Part shown: piece by piece, positions 45,496 to 54,925 of the stretch | Layout of the letters: each line of letters opens with the position of its first letter | How positions within the stretch are numbered: the first letter of the stretch is position 1 | From: Demequina gelatinilytica | GTDB taxonomy: Bacteria; Actinomycetota; Actinomycetes; Actinomycetales; Demequinaceae | DNA length: 64,000 nt | Assembly (NCBI RefSeq): GCF_000971115.1 | Contig: NZ_BBLV01000001.1 | Location: 242,735-306,734, forward strand | Direction: 5' to 3' | Position numbers and translations under genes: made by a program | The notes under the pieces: model-generated | Databases searched by the model: none | What the model was told of the DNA's origin: nothing | The model's input: only the letters and a program-made list of their open reading frames with translations

Positions 45496-46634
45496 GCGTC
45501 CACCCCATCCCTCACGATGGCGGCCGCTGCGACCGCCCGTCCGTAGGCCTCGTCGCGCGTGGCCGCCGACACGTTGACATGCCCCACCTTGCGGCCGGCG
45601 CGCACGCCCTTGCCGTAGAGCTGGATCCTGGCGCCCGCATCGTCCACCTCGGCCAGCGCGTCGGTGAGGCGCGTGCGCGAGCCGCCCAGCACGTTGGCCA
45701 TGACGGTCCACGGCGCGGTCGGCTCGGTCGACCCCAGCGGGAGGTCCATCACGGCGCGCAGGTGCTGCTCGAACTGGCTGGTGACAGCACCGTCGATGGT
45801 CCAGTGGCCCGAGTTGTGCGGGCGCATCGCGAGCTCGTTGACCAGCAGCCGGTCGCCTGCGAGGAACATCTCCACCGCGAGCACGCCCGTGACGTCGAGC
45901 CCCTCGGCGACGGTCCGACCGATCTCGGCGGCCTCCTGCGCGAGCCGTGCGGGCAGCTCCGGCGCCGGCGCGATGACCTCCGAGCACACGCCGGCGCGCT
46001 GGATCGACTCGACCGTGGGCCACGCGCGAGCCTCGCCGGAGGGACGTCGCGCGATGAGCACAGCGAGCTCGCGCTCGAAGGGCACCTTCTCCTCGATGAG
46101 GACGCGCGGTCCTCCGTCGGCCGCGGCGCGGAGCCAGTCGTCGGCCTGGGCAGGCGAGGTGATGACGCGCACCCCCTTGCCGTCGTAGCCGCCGCGCGCG
46201 GTCTTGAGCACGCCGTGGCCGCCGTGACGCGCGAGGAAGTCCTCGACGTCCGCCTCGGTCTCGACGTGGGCCCATGCCGGGTTGGGCAGACCGAGCGCGT
46301 CCATGCGCATGCGCATCTCGATCTTGTCCTGCGCGTAGAGCAGCGCGTGGAGGCCGGGCCGCGCGGGGACGCCCGCCGCCTCGGCGGCGTCGAACACCTC
46401 GGCGGGGATGTGCTCGTGCTCCCACGTGAGGGCAGCCGGGCGCGGGTGCGCCAGCAGCCGTGCGATCGCATCGGGATCGGTGGGAAGGCCCACCACGGTC
46501 TCATGGGCGGGGAGGGCGGCGGCGGCCTCGTGCGACTCGACGAGCACACGCAGCGTCAGCCCCAGCGCGGTGGCGGGGGCCGCCATCATGCGGGCGAGCT
46601 GGCCACCACCGACGACGGCGACGATCGGGATCAT
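45492..46634 (-). CDS. purK: N5-carboxyaminoimidazole ribonucleotide synthase
   Basis: A 380-residue ATP-grasp enzyme that makes N5-CAIR from AIR, bicarbonate and ATP. The N-terminus is [23 protein letters not shown] stands in place of the usual FE(H/N) segment, and [13 protein letters not shown] forms the ATP-binding lid. It is followed directly by purE. ATG 46634 comes six bases after a TAGTTT box. It is divergent from gtrA with 33 bp between the starts. Confidence 0.95.
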   Translation of the reverse strand: MIPIVAVVGGGQLARMMAAPATALGLTLRVLVESHEAAAALPAHETVVGLPTDPDAIARLLAHPRPAALTWEHEHIPAEVFDAAEAAGVPARPGLHALLYAQDKIEMRMRMDALGLPNPAWAHVETEADVEDFLARHGGHGVLKTARGGYDGKGVRVITSPAQADDWLRAAADGGPRVLIEEKVPFERELAVLIARRPSGEARAWPTVESIQRAGVCSEVIAPAPELPARLAQEAAEIGRTVAEGLDVTGVLAVEMFLAGDRLLVNELAMRPHNSGHWTIDGAVTSQFEQHLRAVMDLPLGSTEPTAPWTVMANVLGGSRTRLTDALAEVDDAGARIQLYGKGVRAGRKVGHVNVSAATRDEAYGRAVAAAAIVRDGVDA

Positions 46635-46640
46635 GGGACA

Positions 46641-46659
46641 AAACTACCGGGGCTAGGCT
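46641..46659. promoter_or_regulatory. Face-to-face -10 boxes of purK and gtrA
   Basis: The minus strand has TAGTTT (46641-46646), 6 nt before the purK ATG. The plus strand has TAGGCT (46654-46659), 8 nt before the gtrA ATG. Both starts would be leaderless, and the two promoters must share the same few dozen bases. Confidence 0.5.
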
Positions 46660-46667
46660 CATCCCCC

Positions 46668-47186
46668 ATGACCGCTCTCCTCGCGTGGCTCCGACGCCGC
46701 GCCGGCGAGCTCACGCGCTTCGGCGTCGTGGGCCTCGCGGGCGTCGTGGTGAACCTCGGCGTCTTCAACCTGCTGCGCCTGGGACCGCTCGCGCCCGACG
46801 CCGAGGTGGTGGGCTCCGACGACCGCGTGGTGACCGCCAAGATCATCGCGACGCTCACGTCGATCGCGTTCGCCTGGATCGCGCATCGCGAGTGGACGTA
46901 CCGGGGACGGCGCCGCCACCGCCCGATGCGCGAGGCCGTGCTGTTCACGCTGGTCAACGGCGCCGCGCTCCTGGTCGAGGCCGGCATGCTCGCGGTGAGC
47001 CACCACTGGTGGGGCTTCACGTCCGCGCTCGCGGACAACATCGCGTCGCTCGTGGGCATCGGGCTGGGGACCATGACCCGTTATGCGGGCTACGCGCTGT
47101 TCGTGTTCGACCCTCCGACGGACGATGCGGGCGCCCCCGCGCCGTCGACCGCGCCCGAGACGCACGCGGCGCCCGACGAGACCTGA
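46668..47186 (+). CDS. GtrA-family membrane protein
   Basis: A 172-residue protein with four helices typical of GtrA flippase-like proteins (FGVVGLAGVVVNLGVFNLL, then AKIIATLTSIAFAWIAHREWTYRGR). It may help move lipid-linked sugars across the membrane for envelope glycans. The C-terminal tail is acidic and Pro-rich. ATG 46668 follows a TAGGCT box and lacks a ribosome-binding site. It is convergent with the histidine kinase gene, one base apart. Confidence 0.85.
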   Translation: MTALLAWLRRRAGELTRFGVVGLAGVVVNLGVFNLLRLGPLAPDAEVVGSDDRVVTAKIIATLTSIAFAWIAHREWTYRGRRRHRPMREAVLFTLVNGAALLVEAGMLAVSHHWWGFTSALADNIASLVGIGLGTMTRYAGYALFVFDPPTDDAGAPAPSTAPETHAAPDET

Positions 47187-47187
47187 T

Positions 47188-48492
47188 CTAGCGCCGCCGG
47201 CGACGGGGCTGGCGCGCGTGCGGCACGATCTGATCGATGCCCACCATGCGCGGGACGCCCTGGAGGAAGACCGCGAACGTCGCGGGCACGCGCTGCGCGA
47301 GCTCCAGGCGGCCGCCGTCCGCCGTGACCAGGTCGCGCGCGAGGGCGAGGCCCAGGCCCGTGCCGCGTCCCGATGTGACCTCGCGCTCGAAGATGCGCGA
47401 GGACAGCTCCTCGGGCACGCCCGCGCCCTGGTCCGTGACCTCGATCACCACGGCGTGGTTCTGCCCGGACTCGCGGGCCGCGACGCGCGTGGTGCCGCCG
47501 CCGTGCTTGAGCGAGTTCTCGATGAGCGTCGCGAGGACCTGGGCGAGCCCGCCGGGGGTCGCGAACACCGTCGACTCGGTGGGCATGACGACCAGGCGTC
47601 GCCCGGCCTGCTCGAAGGCCGCGACCCATTCCTGGCGCTGCTGGTCGAAGACCTCGTCGAGCTGCACCAGCTCGGTGCCCGAGCCGAGAGCGCGCCGCGA
47701 GCGCCCCAGGAGCTCGTCCACCACGCCCACGAGCCTCTCGACCTGCTCGAGCGACCGCTCCGCCTCCTCGCGGACCTCGTCCTGGTCCGTGAGCACGCTG
47801 ATCTCCTCGAGGCGCATGCTGAGCGCGGTGAGCGGGGTGCGCAGCTGGTGGGACGCATCGGCGGCGAACTGGCGCTCCGTCGCGAGCCGCGCGGCCATGC
47901 GGTCCGACGATCGCGCGAGCTCCTCCGCGACCAGGTCGATCTCCTCGATCCCCGTGGTCTCGAGGCGCGGCCTCACCTGGCCGGAGCCGATCTGCTCGGC
48001 GGACGCGGCGAGGTACACGAGAGGCGCGGACAGGCGGTTGGCCTGCCAGATCGCCATCGCCGCGCCGGCGACGATCGCGACCGTCCCGCTCGCGAGCACC
48101 AGGCCCACGATGCGGGCGGCCTGCCAGAACACGTCCCACCAGGAGATGTACACGTAGACGATCACGCCCGAGTCGGTCACGTAGTTCGCCGTGTACGCGG
48201 GCGAGGGCTCCTCGCCCGCCGCGAGCTGCGTGCCGTCCGGCAGGACCACCCGCATGTACTCGGGCGCACCCGGGCTGTTCGAGACGTAGGACGCGACGTT
48301 GCCCTCGGAGATCGCCTCGCCGGACTGGTAGCGCAGCTCGAGCGCCTTCGCCGCCGTGGTGGCGCGCTGCTCGAGGCTCCGCACGGCGTCGTCGCGCATG
48401 ATCTGCGCCGCGGCGACCGCGAGCGGGATGCCCAGCATGACGACCGCGACCGCCAGGGCGGAGAACGTCGCGGCGAGGACGCGGCGGCGCAC
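47188..48492 (-). CDS. Sensor histidine kinase of a two-component pair
   Basis: A 434-residue membrane kinase with helices near 8-30 and 120-145 around a short extracytoplasmic domain. HAMP, HisKA (ADASHQLRTPLTAL with the phospho-acceptor His) and HATPase (NSLKHG, DQGAGVPEEL, GTGLGLALA) follow. The basic C-terminal tail ends RQPRRRR. GTG start at 48492. The partner regulator is encoded 8 nt upstream. The signal and targets are unknown. Confidence 0.9.
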   Translation of the reverse strand: MRRRVLAATFSALAVAVVMLGIPLAVAAAQIMRDDAVRSLEQRATTAAKALELRYQSGEAISEGNVASYVSNSPGAPEYMRVVLPDGTQLAAGEEPSPAYTANYVTDSGVIVYVYISWWDVFWQAARIVGLVLASGTVAIVAGAAMAIWQANRLSAPLVYLAASAEQIGSGQVRPRLETTGIEEIDLVAEELARSSDRMAARLATERQFAADASHQLRTPLTALSMRLEEISVLTDQDEVREEAERSLEQVERLVGVVDELLGRSRRALGSGTELVQLDEVFDQQRQEWVAAFEQAGRRLVVMPTESTVFATPGGLAQVLATLIENSLKHGGGTTRVAARESGQNHAVVIEVTDQGAGVPEELSSRIFEREVTSGRGTGLGLALARDLVTADGGRLELAQRVPATFAVFLQGVPRMVGIDQIVPHARQPRRRRR

Positions 48493-48500
48493 GGGTCCCC

Positions 48501-49178
48501 TCAGTCGCCGGTCTCGAAGCGGAAGCCCATCCCGCGCACCGTGGTGATGAAGTGCGGGTGCGAGGCGTCGTCGCCGAGCTTGCGTCGCAGCCAGGAGACG
48601 TGCATGTCGAGGGTCTTCGACGGCGCGCCCGGGTCCGCGGACCAGACCTCGCGCATGAGCGAGTCGCGCGACACCACGGAACCGGCGTTGGAGACGAGCA
48701 CCTGAAGCAGGTCGAACTCCTTGCCGCTGAGCTGGAGCTCGGTCCCGTCGAGGTACGCACGGTGGCCGGCGACGTCGATACGGACGCCCCCGGCCTCGAT
48801 GTCCCCGCCCGCCTCGGATCCCGTGCGGCGCCGCAGCAGCGCGCGCACGCGGGCGAGCAGCTCGGCGAGCCGGAACGGCTTGGTGACGTAGTCGTCCGCG
48901 CCTGCGTCGAGGCCGACCACCAGGTCGACCTCGTCGGCGCGCGCCGTGAGCATCAGGATGGGGACCTGGAGGCCCTTGTCGCGGATGCGACGGGCCACGT
49001 CCACGCCGTCGATGTCGGGCAGGCCCAGGTCAAGGATCACCAGGTCCGCGTCATCGGATGCCCCGACCCCGCCGAGGCCCGTGCCGTGCCATTCGACGTC
49101 GTACCCTTCCCGGCCCAAAGCACGGGTCAAGGGTTCTGAAATGGTCGGGTCATCTTCGACCAAAACAATTCGCGTCAT
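48501..49178 (-). CDS. OmpR-family response regulator
   Basis: A 225-residue regulator. The receiver has VEDD near the N-terminus, phospho-Asp in LVILDLGLPDIDG and Lys in YVTKPFR; the winged-helix output ends TTVRGMGFRFE. It is partner of the kinase at 47188-48492. ATG 49178 is six bases after TACTGT (49185-49190), a leaderless arrangement. The in-frame extension to 49940 is antisense to the next gene and is rejected. Confidence 0.93.
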   Translation of the reverse strand: MTRIVLVEDDPTISEPLTRALGREGYDVEWHGTGLGGVGASDDADLVILDLGLPDIDGVDVARRIRDKGLQVPILMLTARADEVDLVVGLDAGADDYVTKPFRLAELLARVRALLRRRTGSEAGGDIEAGGVRIDVAGHRAYLDGTELQLSGKEFDLLQVLVSNAGSVVSRDSLMREVWSADPGAPSKTLDMHVSWLRRKLGDDASHPHFITTVRGMGFRFETGD

Positions 49179-49184
49179 GTCGAC

Positions 49185-49190
49185 ACAGTA
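49185..49190 (-). promoter_or_regulatory. Predicted -10 box of the response regulator operon
   Basis: TACTGT on the minus strand, 6 nt before the ATG. A facing plus-strand TACGCT at 49258-49263, 8 nt before GTG 49272, would serve the divergent glycosyltransferase gene. Confidence 0.4.
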
Positions 49191-49271
49191 CCCGGGACCG
49201 CCGACTTTGCAACGACCCCATGCGGTGGTGCCCGCAGGCCACGGCCCTCGCCACCGATACGCTGGGTGGCC

Positions 49272-51395
49272 GTGACGCTGCCCGCCCCGCCCTCGGCGCC
49301 CGCGACCGGCCGCGACCGTGCCGCAGCGCGGCTCGTCGCCGCCCCCGAGCGCATCCTGCTCGGCCTCGTGGTCCTCGCGCTCGCCGCCGGCCTGTGGGCG
49401 AGCGTCGGGATGCATACCCCCTGGACCGTGCTGCCCACGGCCGCCGTCGGCATCGTCCTCACATGGCGCATCGTCCCCACGCCCGTCCGCGTCACCGCGG
49501 CCGAGCGGCGCGGCGCGCTGATCGCTGTCATCGGCTCGGGCGCATGGGCCCTCGCCGCGGCGGTCCTGTACGCCGAGTACCTCATCGTGGTGCGCGATCC
49601 CGGCTTCCTCACGCTCGCCGGGCTGTGGCTCGTCGACCACCCGAGCTCCGACATCCCCGCGTCGGGCGCGATCGAGGCGGCGAGCGTGGACCGCTCGGCG
49701 CTCGCCGACGCGTCGCAGGCCTGGAACCTGCGCGACGACCAGGTCCAGCCGCAGGGAGCACGCCTGCTCTCGGCGCTCATCGCCGTGGGCGGCTGGGTCG
49801 GGGGCGACCGCGGCGTCCTGGTCGCCAACTGCGTGGTCGGCGCTGTCGGCGTGCTGGCCGTCTACGTGCTCGCCCGGCGCATGCTGGGCCCGCTCGCGTC
49901 CCTCGCGCCGGCCGCGGCGGTCGCGCTGTCCGTGTCGCACATCGGGCTGTCCCGCGCCGCCTACACCGAGCCGCTCACGCTGGTGCTCGTGCTCGCCGCC
50001 GCCCTGTGGCTGTGGCGCGGTGTCGAGGAACGCGACGGGCGCGTGCTCGCGCTCGGCGCCGTCACGGCGGGGGCGACGTCGTTCATCCGCATCGACGGGG
50101 CCGCGTTCGCCGCGGGCCTGCTCGCCGCCACCGTGCTCGCCCTCGCGCTCACGGAGGGTCGGCGGTCACGGCGCGTGGGCGCGGCGCTGGGGGTGATCAC
50201 CGTCCAGGGGGCGGTGCTGTACGCCGGCTACGCCGCGCTGTGGCGCTGGAGCGAGGGCTACGCCGACAGGCTCGCGGACCAGGCGGTCATGCTCATGGCG
50301 GGCTACGGCGCGCTCACGCTCGTGCTCGCGCTCTGGGTGCTCAGCTGGATCGCGGGCGGCGACGGTGCGGCGACGGGAGCGCGGGACATGCTGGGCCGGC
50401 GCGGGGCGATCGGCGCAGGGACGGCCGTGTCCGGGCTGCTCCTGATGCTCGCCTCGCGACCGCTGTGGATGACCGCCCATCGCGGCACCGACAACTCCGT
50501 CGACGAGTTCACCAACGGCGTGGTCGAGTCGTTCCAGCGCGCGCAGGGCATGACGGTCGACCCGACGCGCACCTACGCCGAGCACACGGTCGCGTGGGTG
50601 AGCTACTACCTCAGCTGGCCCATCGTGCTGCTCGGGATCCTCGGCTTCGGCCTCGCGACCACGTGGATGATCCGCAAGCGCCCCACGTGGGCGCTCCTGC
50701 TCGGCGCGACGCTGCCCACCTCGCTCCTCTACTTCTGGAATCCCGAGGTGGTCCCCGACCAGCTGTGGGCCTTCCGCCGGTTCGAGCCGGCGACGCTGCC
50801 GGGCTTCGCGATCGCGGCCGCGGTGGCGGCGTGGTGGCTGCTGGGACGGGTGAGAAGCGCGTGGCGCGTGCGTGCCAGGCGGATCACCGCGGGCGCCTTC
50901 GTGGTGCTGCCGCTCACCACGTGGGTGTCGATCGTCCCGGGCGACGATCTCCCGATCTCCGCCGCGACCCCGGTCTTCGTGCGCGAGATGGGCGGGGCCT
51001 ACGGCCAGATCACCGCGCTGTGCGACGTCGCTCCGGACCGGCCGATCATCCTCGCCGGCACGTCCTCGCACTTCGGCTCGCTGCGGGTCATGTGCGACGA
51101 GCCCACGGTCCTCGCGCTCGCGGCGCTCGAACCCGACCAGCTGGTCGAGATGTCCGCGGCATGGGAGGCCTCCCCCGTGGTGCTCACGCGCGATCCCTCG
51201 TGGTTCGAATGGACCGAGGCCCCCGGCATCGTCGTGTCCTCGACCGTCCAGCAGGCCGGCTACACCCTTCAGGCCATCCCCCGCACCTACTTCGAGCGGG
51301 ACTACCAGTGGTACGCCGGCATCGTCGGGGAGGACGGCGTGCTGGCACCCGTCGCGCCGGCCGGCGAGACCGCCTCCGAGGTCACCAGCCCCTGA
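49272..51395 (+). CDS. GT39/ArnT-like multi-pass membrane glycosyltransferase
   Basis: A 707-residue protein with about twelve helices. An early extracytoplasmic loop contains RDPGFLTLAG and VQPQGARLLSALIAVGGW, as in GT-C enzymes that use lipid-linked sugars. A C-terminal extracytoplasmic domain of about 170 residues follows. GTG 49272 fits a TACGCT box 8 nt upstream; GTG 49266 is an alternative. The sugar donor and acceptor are unknown. It is divergent from the two-component genes. Confidence 0.78.
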   Translation: MTLPAPPSAPATGRDRAAARLVAAPERILLGLVVLALAAGLWASVGMHTPWTVLPTAAVGIVLTWRIVPTPVRVTAAERRGALIAVIGSGAWALAAAVLYAEYLIVVRDPGFLTLAGLWLVDHPSSDIPASGAIEAASVDRSALADASQAWNLRDDQVQPQGARLLSALIAVGGWVGGDRGVLVANCVVGAVGVLAVYVLARRMLGPLASLAPAAAVALSVSHIGLSRAAYTEPLTLVLVLAAALWLWRGVEERDGRVLALGAVTAGATSFIRIDGAAFAAGLLAATVLALALTEGRRSRRVGAALGVITVQGAVLYAGYAALWRWSEGYADRLADQAVMLMAGYGALTLVLALWVLSWIAGGDGAATGARDMLGRRGAIGAGTAVSGLLLMLASRPLWMTAHRGTDNSVDEFTNGVVESFQRAQGMTVDPTRTYAEHTVAWVSYYLSWPIVLLGILGFGLATTWMIRKRPTWALLLGATLPTSLLYFWNPEVVPDQLWAFRRFEPATLPGFAIAAAVAAWWLLGRVRSAWRVRARRITAGAFVVLPLTTWVSIVPGDDLPISAATPVFVREMGGAYGQITALCDVAPDRPIILAGTSSHFGSLRVMCDEPTVLALAALEPDQLVEMSAAWEASPVVLTRDPSWFEWTEAPGIVVSSTVQQAGYTLQAIPRTYFERDYQWYAGIVGEDGVLAPVAPAGETASEVTSP

Positions 51396-51466
51396 CTCCG
51401 CGCCGTGCGTCCCCAGGGCGCGCGGCGGGCTCCCCCGACGGCGCCCATCGGCGCTTGCCTGGCGGC

Positions 51467-54364
51467 ATGGACGTGACGATCGAGGACGCAGGCGACGTCG
51501 AGGTGGATCCAGGCACCCCGCTCGCGGAGGTGCTGAGGATCGCCCGCGCACCGGCGGCGGTCTGGTGCGGCGGGACCCTCCTGGATCCCGGGCATCGCGC
51601 GGGCGTGGCGCCGCTGGTGCAGGGTGCCCTGCTCCGCTCGGCACCCGGACCGCCCACGGTCCCCCCGACCGGCCCTCACCTCGCGGTCGTCGCAGGACCC
51701 GACGCCGGCGCGCTGCTCGAGGTGGCCCACGGCGCCGCAGAGGTGGGGCGCGAGGGCGCGCTCGCGCTCGCGGACCCGCGGCTGAGCCGTCGGCACCTCT
51801 CGCTCGACGCGACCGGGCGGGCGCGCGACCTCGGCTCCCGCAACGGGACGTTCCTGGTCCGCGGGGCGCGGCGACGCCGCGTGGGGCGCATCGGTCGTCG
51901 CCTGCGTGCGGGCGACCTGGTGCTCGCCGGGGACACTGCGCTCAGGTGGGTCGAGCCGGGGCACGATGCCGATAAGACCCCGCGCCCGCACCCGGCGGGC
52001 GCGCGTCAGGCTCCGATGCTCGTGGGGCTCCTGGGCGGCGCGGCCGGGGCGCTCGCCCTCGCGGTCGCCACCGGACGGTGGGAGATCGCGGCGATCGCGC
52101 TCGCGGCACCGCTCGCGCTCACGGGCGCCGCCATGGTGAGGGCCCGCGCACCGCGTCCGCCGGAGCCGGTGGGCGCCGAGCTGCTCGCGGACCTGCCCCT
52201 CCCCATCGCGATCCGCGGCACGCCTCATCGGGCACGGGGAGCCGCGCGTGCGCTCGCCGTCGCGCGCGGCGAGGCGCTGCCCCCACGCCTCGACGAGCCC
52301 TGGATGCGGTGGTGCGGATCACGGCTGCCGGACGGTGCGGTGACGGTGCTGCCTCCCGACGGTTCCCCGCCTTCCGAGGCGCGCTGCGTGATCGACGTCG
52401 ACGCGAGGACCATCGCCGTGGATGGTCGCGAGCGCGCGTGGTCGCCGAGCATCGTGTCGCGCGAGACCGCTGACGTGCGCGCACGTGCACGATGCGCGGC
52501 GCACCAGGAGGCGCTGCCTCGCATGGTGCGATGGGCGGAGCTCGAGCCTGGCCCCGCGGCGGAGGACCCGACCGCCGGCGCGCCGTTCGCGACGGCGCTG
52601 GGACGCGGTCTCGACGGACCCGTGGTCCTCGACCTCGACCGGGACGGACCGCATGCGCTCGTCGCGGGCACCACCGGTGCGGGGAAGTCTGCGCTCCTCG
52701 AGACCCTCGTCGCGGGCCTCGCTCACGGGCATGCACCCGCGAGGCTCGCGGTCGCGCTCATCGACCTCAAGGGCGGCGCGGGCCTCGGGCCCTGCGCGGC
52801 GCTGCCCCATACGTGCGGGCTTCTCACCGACCTCGAGCCGGCGTCCGCACGGCGTGCGCTGCTGGGGCTCGCGCATGAGCTGCGGCAGCGCAAGGCCGCG
52901 CTCGCGCGTGCCGGGTGCGCGTCCTGGGCGCAGTGGGTCGCGCGCGACCCCTCCGACCGGCCGCCCCCGCGCCTGCTCGTGGTGGTCGACGAGTTCCAGG
53001 AGCTCGGCGCGATGGATCCCGGATTCCTGCCCGAGCTCGCACGGCTCGCCGCGCAGGGACGATCGCTCGGCATGCACCTGGTGCTCGCGACCCAGCGCCC
53101 CGCGGGCGTGGTGACACCGGCGATCCGCGCCAACGTCTCGACCGTGATCGCGCTGCGCACCGCGAACGCCGCCGAGTCGCAGGACCTGGTGGGTGACGCG
53201 AGCGCGGCGGCGTTGCCCGCATCCGCTCCCGGGCGTGCGGTGGTGGTCACCCCGTACGCCCGGGTCGCCATGCAGACGGCGCTCCCCCTCGCGCAGGCCC
53301 GCCCGCCGGCGCGCCCGCGGGCCCGACCCGAACCCGCCGGGGCCGGGCTGGTCCACGCCGCCACCGTCCGATGGGCCGGTGCCGCACGGCCGCCGCGTCT
53401 CTGGCTCGACCCCCTGCGCGGGGACGAGCGACCGGCGCCGGGAGCGCTCGGATGGATCGACCTGCCCGCCGAGCGCGCCCGGGAGCCCTTGCGGTGGGAC
53501 CCGGCCTCAGGACCGCTCGTGGTGGTCGGTCCGCGCGGCTCGGGCCGCTCGGCCGCCCTCGCGGCGGCAGCAGCGGCCGTGCCCGGGGCCGTGAGCCTGC
53601 CCCGCGACCCTCGCGAGGCGGCGCGCACGCTCGCGCTCGCGCCCACCTCCAGGATCCCCGCGCTGCTTGTGGATGACGCGGACCGCGCGTGCGAGGAGCT
53701 GGATCCATGGATGCGGGGTGCAGGCGACGCTCTCGAGTCGCTCGCACGCTCGGTGCCGCTCGCGCTGTCGGGTGGGCCCGGGTGGGGCGCGCGGTGGGCG
53801 TCGCGTGCGGGGCTCGTCGTGGTGCTCACGGGCCTCGATCGCGTGGAGCAGGTGCTGTGGGGCGTGCCGCCGCCGCTCGCCTCGCTGGTCCCCGAGCCCG
53901 GCCGAGGCGTCGCGATCGCCGCGCGGGGCGCGGGCGAGTGCCGCATCGGCCTTGCGGCCGGGGCGCCGCCCCGCGTGCTGGTCCATCCCCTCGTGTGCCC
54001 CGCGGACCTGCCGGCCGGGGCTCTCGGGGTGATCGGCGACCGTGCCCGACCGTGGTTGCCCGGCGCCGGTGCCGTTGTGGTGGTGGGCCCTCCCGAAGCC
54101 GGACGCGAGGCGGTGGCCGAGGCGCTCCGCCGTGCCGGCGCGTCCGCCTCCGTGAGCGCGCATGGGGACCCGGGTGCCGCTGTCGAGGTGGTGCTCGCGC
54201 CCACCCCGGCGCGGCTGCGCGGGCTCGGGGCGCAGGTGCCGCCCGGGATCGCGGTGCCGTCGCCCCCGGCGGGCTACGTGGCGGTCAGGACCGGGACGGC
54301 GTGGGAGGCCGCGCGGCTCAGGCCGGACGCTGCCGGGGTCTCAGCCGTCGACGGAGGGCCGTAG
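51467..54364 (+). CDS. Orphan FHA-FtsK/SpoIIIE ATPase (EssC-like, shortened)
   Basis: A 965-residue protein. An FHA domain (GR at 94-95, SRRH 107-110, SRNGT 124-128) is followed by two helices (about 180-215). An FtsK domain has Walker A GTTGAGKS near residue 401 and Walker B LLVVVDEFQEL near 505. A second P-loop-like segment GPRGSGRSAALAA lies near 687, and a degenerate third VVGPPEAGREAV near 870. The order resembles EssC of type VII secretion, but no WXG100, EccB/D or EsaA gene lies nearby. The ATG at 51467 is chosen as the first start after the previous gene. It overlaps the next gene convergently by 24 bp. Confidence 0.85.
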   Translation: MDVTIEDAGDVEVDPGTPLAEVLRIARAPAAVWCGGTLLDPGHRAGVAPLVQGALLRSAPGPPTVPPTGPHLAVVAGPDAGALLEVAHGAAEVGREGALALADPRLSRRHLSLDATGRARDLGSRNGTFLVRGARRRRVGRIGRRLRAGDLVLAGDTALRWVEPGHDADKTPRPHPAGARQAPMLVGLLGGAAGALALAVATGRWEIAAIALAAPLALTGAAMVRARAPRPPEPVGAELLADLPLPIAIRGTPHRARGAARALAVARGEALPPRLDEPWMRWCGSRLPDGAVTVLPPDGSPPSEARCVIDVDARTIAVDGRERAWSPSIVSRETADVRARARCAAHQEALPRMVRWAELEPGPAAEDPTAGAPFATALGRGLDGPVVLDLDRDGPHALVAGTTGAGKSALLETLVAGLAHGHAPARLAVALIDLKGGAGLGPCAALPHTCGLLTDLEPASARRALLGLAHELRQRKAALARAGCASWAQWVARDPSDRPPPRLLVVVDEFQELGAMDPGFLPELARLAAQGRSLGMHLVLATQRPAGVVTPAIRANVSTVIALRTANAAESQDLVGDASAAALPASAPGRAVVVTPYARVAMQTALPLAQARPPARPRARPEPAGAGLVHAATVRWAGAARPPRLWLDPLRGDERPAPGALGWIDLPAERAREPLRWDPASGPLVVVGPRGSGRSAALAAAAAAVPGAVSLPRDPREAARTLALAPTSRIPALLVDDADRACEELDPWMRGAGDALESLARSVPLALSGGPGWGARWASRAGLVVVLTGLDRVEQVLWGVPPPLASLVPEPGRGVAIAARGAGECRIGLAAGAPPRVLVHPLVCPADLPAGALGVIGDRARPWLPGAGAVVVVGPPEAGREAVAEALRRAGASASVSAHGDPGAAVEVVLAPTPARLRGLGAQVPPGIAVPSPPAGYVAVRTGTAWEAARLRPDAAGVSAVDGGP

Positions 54365-54787
54365 GGCGTCACGCCCGCCGACCAGGACCGCGATCCCGAT
54401 CCCCGCGCCCGCGACGGCGAGCACGATGCCGTAGGCGGGCCGCACCCCCGTGAGGTTGATGCCCGCGAGGGTCAGCAGCGCCTGCCAGGTGAGCGCGGCG
54501 GACACGGACCACCGGGCACCACGATCGAAGGCCCGCGCCACCAGCAGCAGCCCTGCCGCGACCAGCAGGTAGAAGGCCGCGAGCCCGATCGCGAAGGCGG
54601 GCTCGGGAAGCGACAGCGCGTGGATGCCGTAGGCTCCTCCGTAGACGCCCAGACCGAGCGCCTCGGCACCGATGCCGAGAGCAGCCGCACGGCGCCAGCG
54701 GCCTGAGGGGGCCGCGTCACGCAGGGACTTCGGCCCCTTGCGCCGCACGGTCTCGTCGTGGCCATCGGCCCCTGTGAGCGAGTCCAC
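54341..54787 (-). CDS. Small four-helix membrane protein, unknown
   Basis: A 148-residue protein. A charged N-terminus of about 30 residues is followed by four helices (ALGIGAEALGLGVYGGAYGI; AFAIGLAAFYLLVAAGLLLV; SAALTWQALLTLAGINLTG; AYGIVLAVAGAGIGIAVLVG). Its family was not recognised. GTG 54787 with AAGAGG eight bases upstream is favoured; ATG 54808 is an alternative. A TAAGAT hexamer (54826-54831) may be its -10 box. It is convergent with, and overlaps, the FtsK-type gene. Confidence 0.7.
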   Translation of the reverse strand: MDSLTGADGHDETVRRKGPKSLRDAAPSGRWRRAAALGIGAEALGLGVYGGAYGIHALSLPEPAFAIGLAAFYLLVAAGLLLVARAFDRGARWSVSAALTWQALLTLAGINLTGVRPAYGIVLAVAGAGIGIAVLVGGRDALRPSVDG

Positions 54788-54857
54788 AGAAAACACCTCT
54801 TGAAACATTCTCGTTACTTGTGCGAATCTTAATGAAGTCGAAACGCGACGGCGCGAC

Positions 54858-54877
54858 GAAACCCCTTTGAAACCCCT
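54858..54877 (+). promoter_or_regulatory. Direct repeat GAAACCCCT upstream of whiB1
   Basis: Two perfect 9-bp copies (54858-54866, 54869-54877) spaced 11 bp, one helical turn, 49-68 bp before the whiB1 ATG. The segment TTGAAA (54867-54872) overlaps the second copy and could be a -35. A candidate activator site. Confidence 0.4.
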
Positions 54878-54925
54878 CGGGCTACGTCGCGCCATGCTAT
54901 CCCCGCTATCCCCCTAGGAGACCCC

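Noticed and set aside
49058..51466. N-terminal extension of the FHA-FtsK frame to 1768 codons
   Set aside because: The upstream part overlaps the membrane glycosyltransferase in another frame and is Arg/Ala-rich. The recognisable protein begins after 51467.
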